A model generated the notes under the pieces. It worked only from the letters and a program-made list of their open reading frames with translations. It was not told the DNA's origin and ran no database searches. Below are positions 8,775-17,086 of a DNA stretch of 64,000 nucleotides, piece by piece. The stretch covers positions 3,906,001 through 3,970,000 of the forward strand of contig NZ_CP094527.1 of NCBI RefSeq assembly GCF_022811725.1, read 5' to 3'. The first letter of the stretch is position 1, and every line of letters begins with the position of its first letter. The translations under genes and the position numbers were made by a program. Origin of the DNA: Mucilaginibacter sp. SMC90. Its GTDB lineage: Bacteria > Bacteroidota > Bacteroidia > Sphingobacteriales > Sphingobacteriaceae.

Positions 8775-8862
8775 GACCCTGATTTGCCTGATTTTTGGAT
8801 TCCCTGATCCTGATATACTCAATCCATCCGGGCAATCCTAAAATCCAATAAATCAAGGTTCT
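8775..8862. repeat. CCTGATTT/AATCAGG word repeat between the M16 genes
   Basis: Short tract of repeated words (CCTGATTT, CCTGATCCTGA, AATCCTAAAATCC) with partial inverted symmetry, the same style as the other intergenic tracts here. It separates two genes that are probably co-transcribed. Confidence 0.4.
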
Positions 8863-8864
8863 GT

Positions 8865-10103
8865 TTACTTCTCTGCTAAATAAATAAGCGTTGATGAATT
8901 ATCTTTCCTGAACAGTTTATTGGCTTGCTCCTTTACCTGTGTAGCGCTCACGGCAAGATATCTTGCTGTTTCATGGTTGATCAGGTCAGCATCGCCAAGG
9001 AGCTCGAACGAGGCCAGGTTCATCGCCTTATCCAACAATGACATTTCTGAAAATATCATGGTCGATTCGGTTTTGTTCTGAACTTTGGTAAGTTCGTCGG
9101 CCGGGATCTCTTCGGCTTTAATTTTCTCCAGCTCATCCCATAACGCAGCTTCTGCCTGTTCAATGCTGATACCTTCAAGCGGTTTACCTTCTAATACAAA
9201 CATTCCTTTATCCAAACTGCCCGTAATATAAGCATGTACTTCGCTAAAGATCTGTTTTTCCTTGATCAGCGATTTGTACAATCGTGATGAATTGCCGCGC
9301 GAAAGGACATCTGAAAGCAACTCAACCACATAGTAGTCATCATCCGTACGGGTACCCATCTGAAACGCTATATACACATCATTAAGCGGCACTTTAGCAG
9401 TCACCGTTTCGCGACGGGCTTCATGTTGCTCGGCCTCTTGTGGCAGGTTACGATGATATTTTTCACCGGCAGGGATCGCCCCAAACCATTTTTCAGAAAG
9501 CTCTTTTACCTGTTCTGTTGTTATATTGCCCCCTACTACCATGATGGCGTTTTGCGGGTTATAATGCTTTTTGAAGAAGGCTTTTACATCCTCAATACGG
9601 GCATCCTCAATGTGTTTGATGGTTTTACCGATGGTTGCCCAGCGATAAGGGTGTGTTTTATAAACCAACGGACGAAGCTTTAACCAAACATCGCCATAGG
9701 GCTGGTTCAGGTAGCGTTGCTTAAACTCTTCAATAACCACGTTGCGCTGCACTTCAAGGCTTTTTTCGCTAAAGGCAAGGCTTAACATGCGGTCGCTTTC
9801 CAGCCAAAAGGCAGTTTCCAGGTTAGCTGAGGGTAAGGTTATATAGTAGTTAGTGATATCATTGCTGGTAAAGGCGTTATTTTCGCCTCCTACCCTCTGC
9901 AGTGGCTCGTCATACACAGGGATATTTACAGAACCGCCAAACATCAGGTGTTCAAACAAGTGGGCAAAACCGGTTTGTTCAGGATCTTCATCGCGTGCCC
10001 CAACATCATACAGAATATTGAGCACAGCCATAGGTGTGGTATTATCTTCATGTACAATAACCCTGAGGCCATTGTCAAGCGTAAATCGGTTGAATTTAAC
10101 CAT
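8865..10103 (-). CDS. M16B zinc metallopeptidase, catalytic subunit
   Basis: 412 residues with the inverted zinc motif HLFEH (His48, Glu51, His52) and a distal zinc-ligand region NVVIEEFKQR around residue 120, the hallmark of pitrilysin-family peptidases. It is first in transcription order of a two-gene unit with the non-catalytic M16 subunit downstream, the standard bacterial heterodimer. It begins directly MVKFNRFTLDNGLRVIV, without signal peptide, so cytoplasmic action is likely, though related pairs in the phylum can be periplasmic. A TACATTTG box lies about 28 nt upstream. Confidence 0.95.
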   Translation of the reverse strand: MVKFNRFTLDNGLRVIVHEDNTTPMAVLNILYDVGARDEDPEQTGFAHLFEHLMFGGSVNIPVYDEPLQRVGGENNAFTSNDITNYYITLPSANLETAFWLESDRMLSLAFSEKSLEVQRNVVIEEFKQRYLNQPYGDVWLKLRPLVYKTHPYRWATIGKTIKHIEDARIEDVKAFFKKHYNPQNAIMVVGGNITTEQVKELSEKWFGAIPAGEKYHRNLPQEAEQHEARRETVTAKVPLNDVYIAFQMGTRTDDDYYVVELLSDVLSRGNSSRLYKSLIKEKQIFSEVHAYITGSLDKGMFVLEGKPLEGISIEQAEAALWDELEKIKAEEIPADELTKVQNKTESTMIFSEMSLLDKAMNLASFELLGDADLINHETARYLAVSATQVKEQANKLFRKDNSSTLIYLAEK

Positions 10104-10130
10104 GTATCTATTAAATTTTTATACGGATAG

Positions 10131-10138
10131 CAAATGTA
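10131..10138 (-). promoter_or_regulatory. Probable -7 promoter box of the M16 operon
   Basis: TACATTTG on the minus strand, 27 nt before the start codon of the catalytic M16 subunit. Confidence 0.5.
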
Positions 10139-10225
10139 TAACTTTTGGTGACATTGAAAGTGAATGCCAAAAATGAACGACAGTTTTAGGTTAGGCTCCG
10201 GTATTTTTTTACTTTTAAGCTACCA

Positions 10226-10810
10226 ATGACCCGCGACGAACTTACTCAAAAAATAGCGAATACCATAGGCAAGCTTAAAGTGCTTGAACTAAGCCGCATT
10301 TTAACCGAGCAGCAGTTTGATCTGCGTGATTTGATAGACATTACCTTTCATCCAGATAAACCACTCGGCTTTCGCGCAGCCTGGCTGCTGGAAAATATGT
10401 TTTTAAAAGACCCTGCTGTTTTTACTAATAATCTTGAATATTTAATTGAACGGCTACCACAAGTTACCAATCCAGGTTGCCAAAGGCATTATGCCAAAAT
10501 ACTAATGCACGCGAGTGAAGAAAATGAACAATCGCCGGTAAAGAAAAAATTGAACATTCTTGACCTTGAACCTGTTGTTGAGCAGCTTTTTGACTGGATG
10601 ATAGATTCAAAAGTAAAAATAGCGGTGAAAGTATTTGCCGGCTGGGCTTTGCTGAATTTGCGGTTCCGGTATCCCTGGGTGGCCGATGAATTGCCAGCAC
10701 AGCTTGAGTTTTTAATGCGAAATGGTACCGCAGCTATCCAATCGGCTGGAAGAAAAATGATGAAGGAGTTAAGCTCCGCTAAATCTCCCCGAGAAGAAGG
10801 CTTTAAATAA
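10226..10810 (+). CDS. All-helical HEAT-like protein of unknown function
   Basis: 194 residues, predicted almost wholly alpha-helical, with repeating amphipathic helix pairs (LGFRAAWLLENMFLKDP, KVFAGWALLNLRFRYP) that resemble HEAT/ARM repeats used for protein binding. No catalytic motif and no signal peptide. It stands alone on the plus strand between minus-strand genes. A near-consensus box TACTTTTA lies 9 nt before the ATG. Function unknown. Confidence 0.8.
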   Translation: MTRDELTQKIANTIGKLKVLELSRILTEQQFDLRDLIDITFHPDKPLGFRAAWLLENMFLKDPAVFTNNLEYLIERLPQVTNPGCQRHYAKILMHASEENEQSPVKKKLNILDLEPVVEQLFDWMIDSKVKIAVKVFAGWALLNLRFRYPWVADELPAQLEFLMRNGTAAIQSAGRKMMKELSSAKSPREEGFK

Positions 10811-10864
10811 AAGCCAAAAGCCGCCAACAAATATCCCGCTGTCCCTACAGAAATATTTGTCGCC

Positions 10865-10905
10865 GACTTTTAACTTAAGATTTTCGACTTAAGGCTACCG
10901 ACTTA
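10865..10905. repeat. CGACTT/CTTAAG word repeat, second tract
   Basis: CGCCGACTTTTAACTTAAG and TTTCGACTTAAGG words directly downstream of a minus-strand stop, matching the tract at 4025-4065. Confidence 0.5.
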
Positions 10906-11247
10906 CTCGGTTGGCCTGTCTTCTCCGTGCAGGTTGTGGCTTACCTGGCCGTGATGCAATTTGGCAGCCAGAGCTGATGAACTATCGTCGGCATAGGTAC
11001 CATAAGCATTTACCAACACGCCCTTTAAGTTATATTTGGATGATGACACAGCATATACAATCGACATATCGGAGGGATTGCTTGCACCTTCAAAACGGTA
11101 AAACTCGTCTATTTCAAAATCATCGGCAGTCATATGAATATCTTTTTCCTTATCATCAATGGTATCACCATCAAGACTAAGGTTGGCTGTATATCCCCTC
11201 TTCAGCAGGTCATTAGTGGCATCTACTAAGGTTTCGTAATTTTTCAT
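10903..11247 (-). CDS. Small acidic conserved protein
   Basis: 114 residues from ATG 11247 (MKNYETLVDATNDLLKRGY); an in-frame upstream start at 11274 gives a longer, less likely form. It begins with a helix, followed by an acidic segment (DGDTIDDKEKDI) and a beta-rich middle with FYRFEG. Similar short proteins in this phylum sometimes carry the label phosphoribosylpyrophosphate synthetase, but no PRPP motif is present and I would not adopt that name. Cytoplasmic, function unknown. Confidence 0.75.
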   Translation of the reverse strand: MKNYETLVDATNDLLKRGYTANLSLDGDTIDDKEKDIHMTADDFEIDEFYRFEGASNPSDMSIVYAVSSSKYNLKGVLVNAYGTYADDSSSALAAKLHHGQVSHNLHGEDRPTE

Positions 11248-11344
11248 GGTGATGTTCTTTGTATAGGTAAACAAAAAAAGATCTGGTTGATCATCTTTTA
11301 ATGTATAACTACAAAGGCTGCTAACTTGTTTGAATCAGAGAGAT

Positions 11345-11377
11345 AAAAAAATCCTGCTGCAGTATGCAACAGGATTT
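11345..11377 (-). terminator. Rho-independent terminator of the large lipoprotein gene
   Basis: On the minus strand a 12-bp stem with one wobble (11349-11360 with 11365-11376 approximately) is followed by a T-run. It lies about 40 nt behind the stop at 11418. Confidence 0.8.
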
Positions 11378-11417
11378 AAACTAACAATTGAAACTTACCC
11401 TTTTCGGGTAAATATTT

Positions 11418-13028
11418 TTACTGCGCTTTAGCCAGCCACAATGACGCATTTAAATGGAATGCGGAATGTGAGGTATATCCTGATGGAGCATCGCCCGACC
11501 AGCCATTAAATAAGCTGTCGCCGGTATCACCGGTACCGTCATCAGCATCCGAACTATCACCTATCCAAACTACGCGACCGCTACCATAAGTTGCCAATAA
11601 CGCCATAGCATTGGCATTACCCCCATTTGTAGCACTGTTACGCCAGAATAACCCCTGTACACTTGAGTTATTGCCAGGGAACAAGGTTGCTGTAGAGCCA
11701 TCATAAAAGGCCATTTTTGAAGCCGTACCGGCTGCACCGTTCAATACTTTTTGCGCATTAGCATTGGAACCGGTGTAAACGTTGGTAGATGGGCTTTCAT
11801 TGATATCAACATAATTAATGTTAAAGCCGAATGGGTTGTTGTTATTGATACCGTTATTGGTCATCAAATCATTCCAAACCCTTGGTGAATCGTAACCATC
11901 GCCGTCACGGTCTGACGGATTATAGCCATTGGCATCAGTACCGGCAGTTGTTGCCGCTGTGTGATCGGCTATCATGAATAAACCACCGCCGTTAGCCACA
12001 AAATTCATCAGGGCAGTTTTTTCGGCAGCAGTAAATAAACGGTTAGGTTCGCAAACAACAAAAACGTCGTAGTTGCTCAAATCCTGGGCACCGCCGCCGC
12101 CATAAGTGATGGCAGTTCCTACCGGAAGTGATTCAACCAGTTCCCCGCGTTTTACCAGTTCCACAGCCCATGCCGAAAGGGCACCTTTCCAATAAGTTTC
12201 AGAAGTAGATGAAGTAATACCTGTGTATGATGGAGTAGGAATACGCTGAGCTTTGGTTTCGGTAGTGGTGCCGCCGGTGTAAATAGCAACCTGCTCGGTA
12301 CCGTCGGCGTCAATCTGCCAATCGGCGCTGCCTGCATTTTCAAGGTGACTTGCGTCAAACAGAAACTTTTTACCTGTAAGTACGGTTCCACCACCTGTAC
12401 CACCGCCCGCGTTATCATTAATGGTGATATCATCAATATTGATACGGTTGCTGCCACCAGTAAGCTTCCGGATCTCTAAACGTACATTACCGGTTTGAGT
12501 AACTGTAAAGGTTGAAACAGTTAATGCTGACGTAGTAGTAATTGCCGAACCCGATTGAGTCCATAACGAACCACCATTTGTTGAATAAAACAATCCCCAG
12601 GTACTTGGGCTGTCACCGCTATAGGTGGCGCTTTTAATGGTTACGGTGCTGATGCCATTAGCAACATCAAACAACATGGTGATTTTACCCGTGTTGCGCA
12701 CACGGGCACTCCATGCACCTGCTTTTTGATCGGCGGCGAGATTGCCGATCAGGGCGTCATACATGTTCCATGAATTGCCTGATAAAGTAACATTGTCGCC
12801 GCTTGACGAGCCGGTTGGCGATACATCATAAGCAGTTTTTGGGCTGGTTGAACCAACCTCAAAACCCTGCGTTAAGGATACAGCTAAGGTTTTGATTACT
12901 TTGTTGCCGGCAGAAATTTGATCAGCATCTTTTAATGCCGGCATTTGGCCATTTTTTTGGCAACTTGCCAGCATGCCGGTTATGGCAGCGGCCATTACCC
13001 ACATACGCAGATTAGTAAGCTTTAGCAT
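11418..13028 (-). CDS. Large surface lipoprotein with beta-sandwich and IFT/GATase-like domain
   Basis: 536 residues from ATG 13028, with lipobox GMLASC (Cys23) placing it on the envelope. Residues about 45-205 form a beta-sandwich module (WNMYDALIGNLAADQKAGAWSARVRNTGKITMLFD), a type often found in front of secreted nucleases in this phylum. A Gly-rich linker leads to a C-terminal domain of about 310 residues: KFLFDASHLENAG, a Rossmann-like YDVFVVCEPNRLF, GGGLFMIADH and GSGRVVWIGDSSDADDG. That pattern matches IFT52/GATase-1-like hydrolase folds used for carbohydrate or unknown ligands. No clear catalytic triad is seen. Monocistronic, with its own terminator. Confidence 0.85.
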   Translation of the reverse strand: MLKLTNLRMWVMAAAITGMLASCQKNGQMPALKDADQISAGNKVIKTLAVSLTQGFEVGSTSPKTAYDVSPTGSSSGDNVTLSGNSWNMYDALIGNLAADQKAGAWSARVRNTGKITMLFDVANGISTVTIKSATYSGDSPSTWGLFYSTNGGSLWTQSGSAITTTSALTVSTFTVTQTGNVRLEIRKLTGGSNRINIDDITINDNAGGGTGGGTVLTGKKFLFDASHLENAGSADWQIDADGTEQVAIYTGGTTTETKAQRIPTPSYTGITSSTSETYWKGALSAWAVELVKRGELVESLPVGTAITYGGGGAQDLSNYDVFVVCEPNRLFTAAEKTALMNFVANGGGLFMIADHTAATTAGTDANGYNPSDRDGDGYDSPRVWNDLMTNNGINNNNPFGFNINYVDINESPSTNVYTGSNANAQKVLNGAAGTASKMAFYDGSTATLFPGNNSSVQGLFWRNSATNGGNANAMALLATYGSGRVVWIGDSSDADDGTGDTGDSLFNGWSGDAPSGYTSHSAFHLNASLWLAKAQ

Positions 13029-13210
13029 AATGATTTTTTTAGGTTTTAATGTATAAGTTAATATTATTAAATTATACGGCACACCTATACAAAAGTTAAC
13101 CGATAATTATTGCCATTTCATTAACTTATTGTTAAATAAACTCATTAAAACTCACAAACCATTTTTTACATATTTGAAGCTTGACAAGCCGCTCAAAGGT
13201 TAGGCCTTAA

Positions 13211-13900
13211 TTATTCCAGGTAATAGTGCCTGATCTTGTTCAAGCCTTCATCGAGCTCGTAAACCCATGGTGTTGCTGTAGGGATCTCCAGTGTTGTTAC
13301 TTCCTCATCTGTTAAATTATCAATATATTTTATCAGTGAACGAAGACTGTTGCCGTGTGCTACTACAATAACCTTTTGATTTCGGCGCATGGCCCTCACA
13401 ATTCTCTCATTCCAAAAAGGCAGTACCCTGTCCATGGTTTCGCTCAGATTTTCGGTTAGGGGGAGTTCACGCTCGGTTAAGTCTTTATACCTGAGGTCGT
13501 GACCGGGATAACGCGCATCTTCTTTGGTTATAGCCGGTGGATGCTCATTTGGGTCGCGCCGCCATTTTAACACCTGCTCTTCACCATATCTGGCAACTGT
13601 TTCATCCTTGTTCAATCCCTGAAGGGCTCCGTAAAAACGTTCATTCAATCGCCATGACTTTTCAACCGGAATCCATAAATGATCGAGTTCTTCCAAAACA
13701 TAATGAAGGGTTTTGATCGACCGCTTCAGGTATGACGTGAAACCGATATCAAAATTGTAACCATTCTTATCAAGTATCTTACCAGCATGGTGGGCCTGTT
13801 CGTATCCCTTTTCCGACAAGTCGACATCTTCCCATCCGGTAAAACGGTTTTGTTGGTTAAAAACGCTTTCACCGTGACGTATTAATACTAATTTTTGCAT
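13211..13900 (-). CDS. gpmA: 2,3-bisphosphoglycerate-dependent phosphoglycerate mutase
   Basis: 229 residues. It interconverts 3- and 2-phosphoglycerate in glycolysis and gluconeogenesis. The phosphohistidine motif LIRHGES (His9), the NRFTGWEDVDLSEKG signature of the cofactor-dependent class, the catalytic Glu segment LNERFYGALQGL and the second His in VVAHGNSLR are all present. Slightly short of the 250-residue proteobacterial form but normal for this phylum. A TACTTTTG box lies 16 nt upstream. Confidence 0.97.
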   Translation of the reverse strand: MQKLVLIRHGESVFNQQNRFTGWEDVDLSEKGYEQAHHAGKILDKNGYNFDIGFTSYLKRSIKTLHYVLEELDHLWIPVEKSWRLNERFYGALQGLNKDETVARYGEEQVLKWRRDPNEHPPAITKEDARYPGHDLRYKDLTERELPLTENLSETMDRVLPFWNERIVRAMRRNQKVIVVAHGNSLRSLIKYIDNLTDEEVTTLEIPTATPWVYELDEGLNKIRHYYLE

Positions 13901-13916
13901 AGCTATTTACTTAACG

Positions 13917-13924
13917 CAAAAGTA
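13917..13924 (-). promoter_or_regulatory. Probable gpmA -7 promoter box
   Basis: TACTTTTG on the minus strand, 16 nt before the ATG; a T-rich TTTTTG lies upstream at short spacing (13 nt). Confidence 0.5.
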
Positions 13925-14003
13925 AGTTAAGGGTTGTCAAAAACTTGCTTAATATTTATAAATCAGTTAGCTTGCGGTACAAACCAATAAACTAAAACCT
14001 AAT

Positions 14004-14594
14004 ATGATCCCTACTACACCTGTACCGGTGAAGGATGGCATTGCCAATCCTGCGCCGCTTGGCCTTTGCGCTTTCGGTATGACCACCGTTTTATTAAACA
14101 TCCACAACGCCGGCTTTTTTGAAATGAATACCATGATCTTAGCCATGGGTATATTTTACGGCGGCTTAGCACAGGTTATTGCCGGTGTTATCGAAGCTAA
14201 AAAGAACAATACTTTTGGGTTAACAGCATTTACATCATACGGATTTTTCTGGCTTTCGTTGGTTGGCTTATTGGTAATGCCTAAGCTTGGCTGGGGCGCA
14301 GCCCCGTCTGAAGGTGCAATGATAGCTTACCTGAGTATTTGGGGTATATTTACTTTCCTGTTATTTTTTGGAACTTTAAAACTCAACCGCGCGCTGCAAT
14401 TTGTTTTTGCTTCGCTAACTATATTGTTTTTCCTGTTAGTGGCGGGTGATGCTACGGGCAACGCAGGCATTAAACATTTGGCTGGTTATGAAGGTATCAT
14501 TTGCGGAGCTTCGGCCATTTATACCGGTATTGCAAACGTACTGAATGAAGTTTATGGAAAAACTGTTTTACCAATTGGCCCGGTGAAGGTTTAA
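14004..14594 (+). CDS. Acetate uptake transporter (SatP/GPR1-FUN34-YaaH family)
   Basis: 196-residue inner-membrane protein with six hydrophobic segments. The family motif NPAPLGL starts at Asn15. Members move acetate or succinate with protons. The second family feature, a conserved aromatic/Asn region, is seen in NIHNAGFFEMN. First gene of a probable operon with the SRPBCC and HAD genes (gaps 23 and 30 nt), closed by a terminator at 15833. Confidence 0.92.
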   Translation: MIPTTPVPVKDGIANPAPLGLCAFGMTTVLLNIHNAGFFEMNTMILAMGIFYGGLAQVIAGVIEAKKNNTFGLTAFTSYGFFWLSLVGLLVMPKLGWGAAPSEGAMIAYLSIWGIFTFLLFFGTLKLNRALQFVFASLTILFFLLVAGDATGNAGIKHLAGYEGIICGASAIYTGIANVLNEVYGKTVLPIGPVKV

Positions 14595-14617
14595 ATTATT
14601 TCAGCTAAATTGCGTGG

Positions 14618-15001
14618 GTGAAAGATTATAAAAAATATTACAGCATACCGGCCACTCCCGAAGAGATTTACATGGCCATCACCAACCCTGTTACCATTGA
14701 ATTATGGACTGGCGAAGTAGCAGAAATGTCTGCCGAGCCCGGTACCGAATTTTCAATGTGGGATGGCAGTATTGTAGGAAAAAACCTTGAATTTGAGCTC
14801 AATAAAAAAGTTGTTCAGCAATGGTATTTTGAAGGTCAAAGCGATAACTCGATAGTAACCATCAAACTACACGCCGATAAAAATGGAACATCAGCCGAAC
14901 TAAGGCACACCAACATTCCCGATGATGATTATAACGACATTGTTGATGGATGGAATGACAGCTATTTTGGTGGCTTGATCGATTTTTTTGAAGGCGCTTA
15001 A
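14618..15001 (+). CDS. SRPBCC (AHSA1-like) domain protein
   Basis: 127 residues starting at GTG 14618. One START/Bet v1-like domain of the AHSA1 type: N-terminal YYSIPATPEEIYMAITNP, a central WDGSIVGKNLEFE strand region and a long C-terminal helix (DDYNDIVDGWNDSYFGGLIDFFE). Such proteins have a hydrophobic cavity and act as chaperone cofactors or ligand binders. Ligand unknown. It is the middle gene of a three-gene operon with an acetate transporter and a HAD phosphatase. Confidence 0.88.
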   Translation: MKDYKKYYSIPATPEEIYMAITNPVTIELWTGEVAEMSAEPGTEFSMWDGSIVGKNLEFELNKKVVQQWYFEGQSDNSIVTIKLHADKNGTSAELRHTNIPDDDYNDIVDGWNDSYFGGLIDFFEGA

Positions 15002-15031
15002 GACATCTAAATAGTAAAATACATTATACCC

Positions 15032-15808
15032 ATGAAACAAGGTCTTTTAATTGATATGGATGGGGTGATTTACAGCGGCGAACAACTCATTGAAGGCGCT
15101 GATAAATTCATCAAACATCTTATAGATAATGACATCCCTTTTGCCTTTATGACCAATAACAGCCAGCGCACCAGCCTGGAGGTTGTGCGCAAGCTTAAAA
15201 GGCTTGGAATAACTGTTGAAACCAAGCACGTTTATACCAGCGCCATGGCTACCGGCAAATTCCTGGGCGATCAAAGCCCTAATGGTACCGCTTTTGTGCT
15301 GGGCGAAGGCGGCCTGCTTACCAGTCTTCACGAAAATGGGATCACACTTGTTGATTCCGATCCGGAATTCGTTGTTTTAGGCGAAGGCAGAAACTTTACC
15401 CTCGAGATGGTACAGCGTGCAGTTGATATGATCCTGGCAGGTGCTAAATTTATAACCACTAACAGGGACCCATCTCCTAAAAAACCGGGATGGAACAATT
15501 TAGGCATTGCAGCTACAACTGCTATGATTGAAGAAGCTACCGGTCGTAAGGCATTTGTAACTGGCAAACCAAGCCCGGTGATGATGCGGTCGGCAAGGAA
15601 ATTCCTGGGCCTTGAAACTGCCGAAACAACCGTTATCGGTGATACGATGGAAACTGATATCCAGGGAGGCGTACAAATGGGTTATAAAACTATTCTTGTT
15701 TTATCGGGTATTTCCAGCAAGGATCAGTTAAGCCATTATGCTTTTAAACCTGATATGATAGCAAGTTCAGTAGATAAAATAGTTTTCCCGCTTAAGTGGT
15801 GGCAATAA
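15032..15808 (+). CDS. HAD-IIA family phosphatase (NagD-like)
   Basis: 258 residues. Motif I DMDGVIYSG (Asp8 nucleophile, Asp10 acid/base), motif II FMTNNS, the Lys of motif III in VTGKPSP and motif IV GDTMETDIQGG are all intact. The C2-type cap lies between motifs II and III as in NagD and p-nitrophenylphosphatase-like enzymes, which dephosphorylate nucleotides or sugar phosphates. Exact substrate cannot be read. Last gene of the acetate-transporter operon. Confidence 0.93.
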   Translation: MKQGLLIDMDGVIYSGEQLIEGADKFIKHLIDNDIPFAFMTNNSQRTSLEVVRKLKRLGITVETKHVYTSAMATGKFLGDQSPNGTAFVLGEGGLLTSLHENGITLVDSDPEFVVLGEGRNFTLEMVQRAVDMILAGAKFITTNRDPSPKKPGWNNLGIAATTAMIEEATGRKAFVTGKPSPVMMRSARKFLGLETAETTVIGDTMETDIQGGVQMGYKTILVLSGISSKDQLSHYAFKPDMIASSVDKIVFPLKWWQ

Positions 15809-15832
15809 ATTAATACAAGTTCACAATCTTTT

Positions 15833-15877
15833 AAACACCTGATGGCCAATTTTATAACCATCGGGTGTTTGCTTTTT
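15833..15877 (+). terminator. Terminator of the satP-SRPBCC-HAD operon
   Basis: 13-bp stem with one wobble (15833-15845 with 15858-15870), followed by GCTTTTTTAT. Confidence 0.9.
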
Positions 15878-15930
15878 TATAGCTATTGGTAAATAAAGTT
15901 GATTGAAAATTTATTTAGCAGTTTTCAAAC

Positions 15931-16287
15931 TTATACCATCACGCTTGTCAATACCTCTACCAGCTTTTGAATTTCAAAAGGCTTGCCCACGTACGCATCA
16001 GCATCCCCAAGAGCCGCCATCTGTTTGATTTCCGGGTTTGCGGAAATTAAAACGACAGGGATATCCCTTGTAGCCGGCTTAGATTTAAATAAAATACACA
16101 TAATATGACCGCTAATAACAGGCAGGTTCTCATCAAGTAAAAAACAATCAGGACGCAGGGCTGTCATCTCCTCCAAACTGGTGAAACTTTTAAATCCGGT
16201 AACCCGAAAGCCTTCATGTTCAAGTAATAACGATGTAGATTCAAGGATATCGGCGTCGTCTTCTATTAATACAATATGTTTGTTCAT
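15931..16287 (-). CDS. Single-domain response regulator (CheY-like)
   Basis: 118 residues, a receiver domain and nothing else. The acidic pocket (Asp10, Asp11), phosphoacceptor Asp52 in CFLLDENLP and the conserved Lys in VGKPFE are present, so it should accept a phosphoryl group. No kinase lies next to it. It may act by protein contact downstream of an unlinked hybrid kinase. Confidence 0.92.
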   Translation of the reverse strand: MNKHIVLIEDDADILESTSLLLEHEGFRVTGFKSFTSLEEMTALRPDCFLLDENLPVISGHIMCILFKSKPATRDIPVVLISANPEIKQMAALGDADAYVGKPFEIQKLVEVLTSVMV

Positions 16288-16660
16288 AAATAATCCTTTT
16301 CTACGATATTGCTGTTATTCTGGTTGCAAGGCTGCGAAAGTATAATAAAATCCGAAACCAAGTCTTGAATATCCGCGGCTGATTAAAAAAATGCCATACG
16401 TCATAGTGAAAAACAGCAACAATACTCGTACCATAAATACTTTGGTTATTATACTTATTTCTCAGGTTTATCTTGATTTCGCAGCAACTTAAAAGCTTTG
16501 ATAATGACTCTGTGCAAAAACATAACAATTGCTGCGTTACCGGTAATCCGGAGCTTTCATCAAGATCAGGTGATCCGGTTAAAATTGCGACCACGGGAGC
16601 AGTTTTGTTGACACGCCGACTGATTTCCTTTCGCTTAAATAGGATTGCTATATTTGTTGC
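16288..16660. other. 373-nt gap without a recognisable gene
   Basis: A long minus-strand frame (16301-16864) runs through here, but it crosses the thioesterase gene and its translation (many His, Cys, Ile; no domain) looks non-coding. No clear hairpin or repeat. The only signal is a TATATTTG box at the right end. Confidence 0.5.
16649..16656 (+). promoter_or_regulatory. TAnnTTTG -7 box 4 nt before the thioesterase start
   Basis: TATATTTG is followed by TTGC and then ATG 16661. A start of transcription 4-7 nt after the box would fall on the start codon. Confidence 0.5.
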
Positions 16661-17083
16661 ATGGATACACCACTCCAACTCTCCACCTTCGAATCTGAGT
16701 TTCGCGTACGCCCCGATGATATAGATATGTTTCAGCATGTGCATAATAGTAAATACTTTGATTATGTACTGGCCGCCCGTTATGACCAAATGGAGCGCTG
16801 TTACGGCATGGCCATGGAAAAGTTTATAGAGCGCGGTTTCGGCTGGGTGGTGCGTACGGCTCACGTTGACTATAAACGAGCATTAACCATGGGCGATTAC
16901 TTTATTGTAAAAACCGGCATCGAAAGCATTGACGATAAAGGCTGCCGCGTAAAGTTCGCCATCACCAATAAAGCCACTAAAAAAATCTGCTGTGATGGCT
17001 GGTTTGATTATGTTATGATTGATATGGCTACCGGTCGCGGTGCCAAAATTCCGCAGGATGTAATTGATCAGTACCTGATTTGA
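16661..17083 (+). CDS. Acyl-CoA thioesterase, 4-hydroxybenzoyl-CoA thioesterase-like
   Basis: 140-residue hotdog-fold protein. The family signature VRPDDIDMFQHVHNSKYFDYV contains the catalytic Asp followed by the H-V-x-N loop; the long hotdog helix and RTAHVDYKRALTMGD strand follow. It hydrolyses acyl-CoA thioesters; chain length unknown. It ends 3 nt from the convergent xerD gene, with no terminator between them. Confidence 0.92.
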   Translation: MDTPLQLSTFESEFRVRPDDIDMFQHVHNSKYFDYVLAARYDQMERCYGMAMEKFIERGFGWVVRTAHVDYKRALTMGDYFIVKTGIESIDDKGCRVKFAITNKATKKICCDGWFDYVMIDMATGRGAKIPQDVIDQYLI

Positions 17084-17086
17084 CGG

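Noticed and set aside
16301..16864. Long minus-strand open frame (187 residues)
   Set aside because: It crosses the well-supported thioesterase gene, has no domain and an unlikely composition (many His, Cys, Ile); treated as chance.
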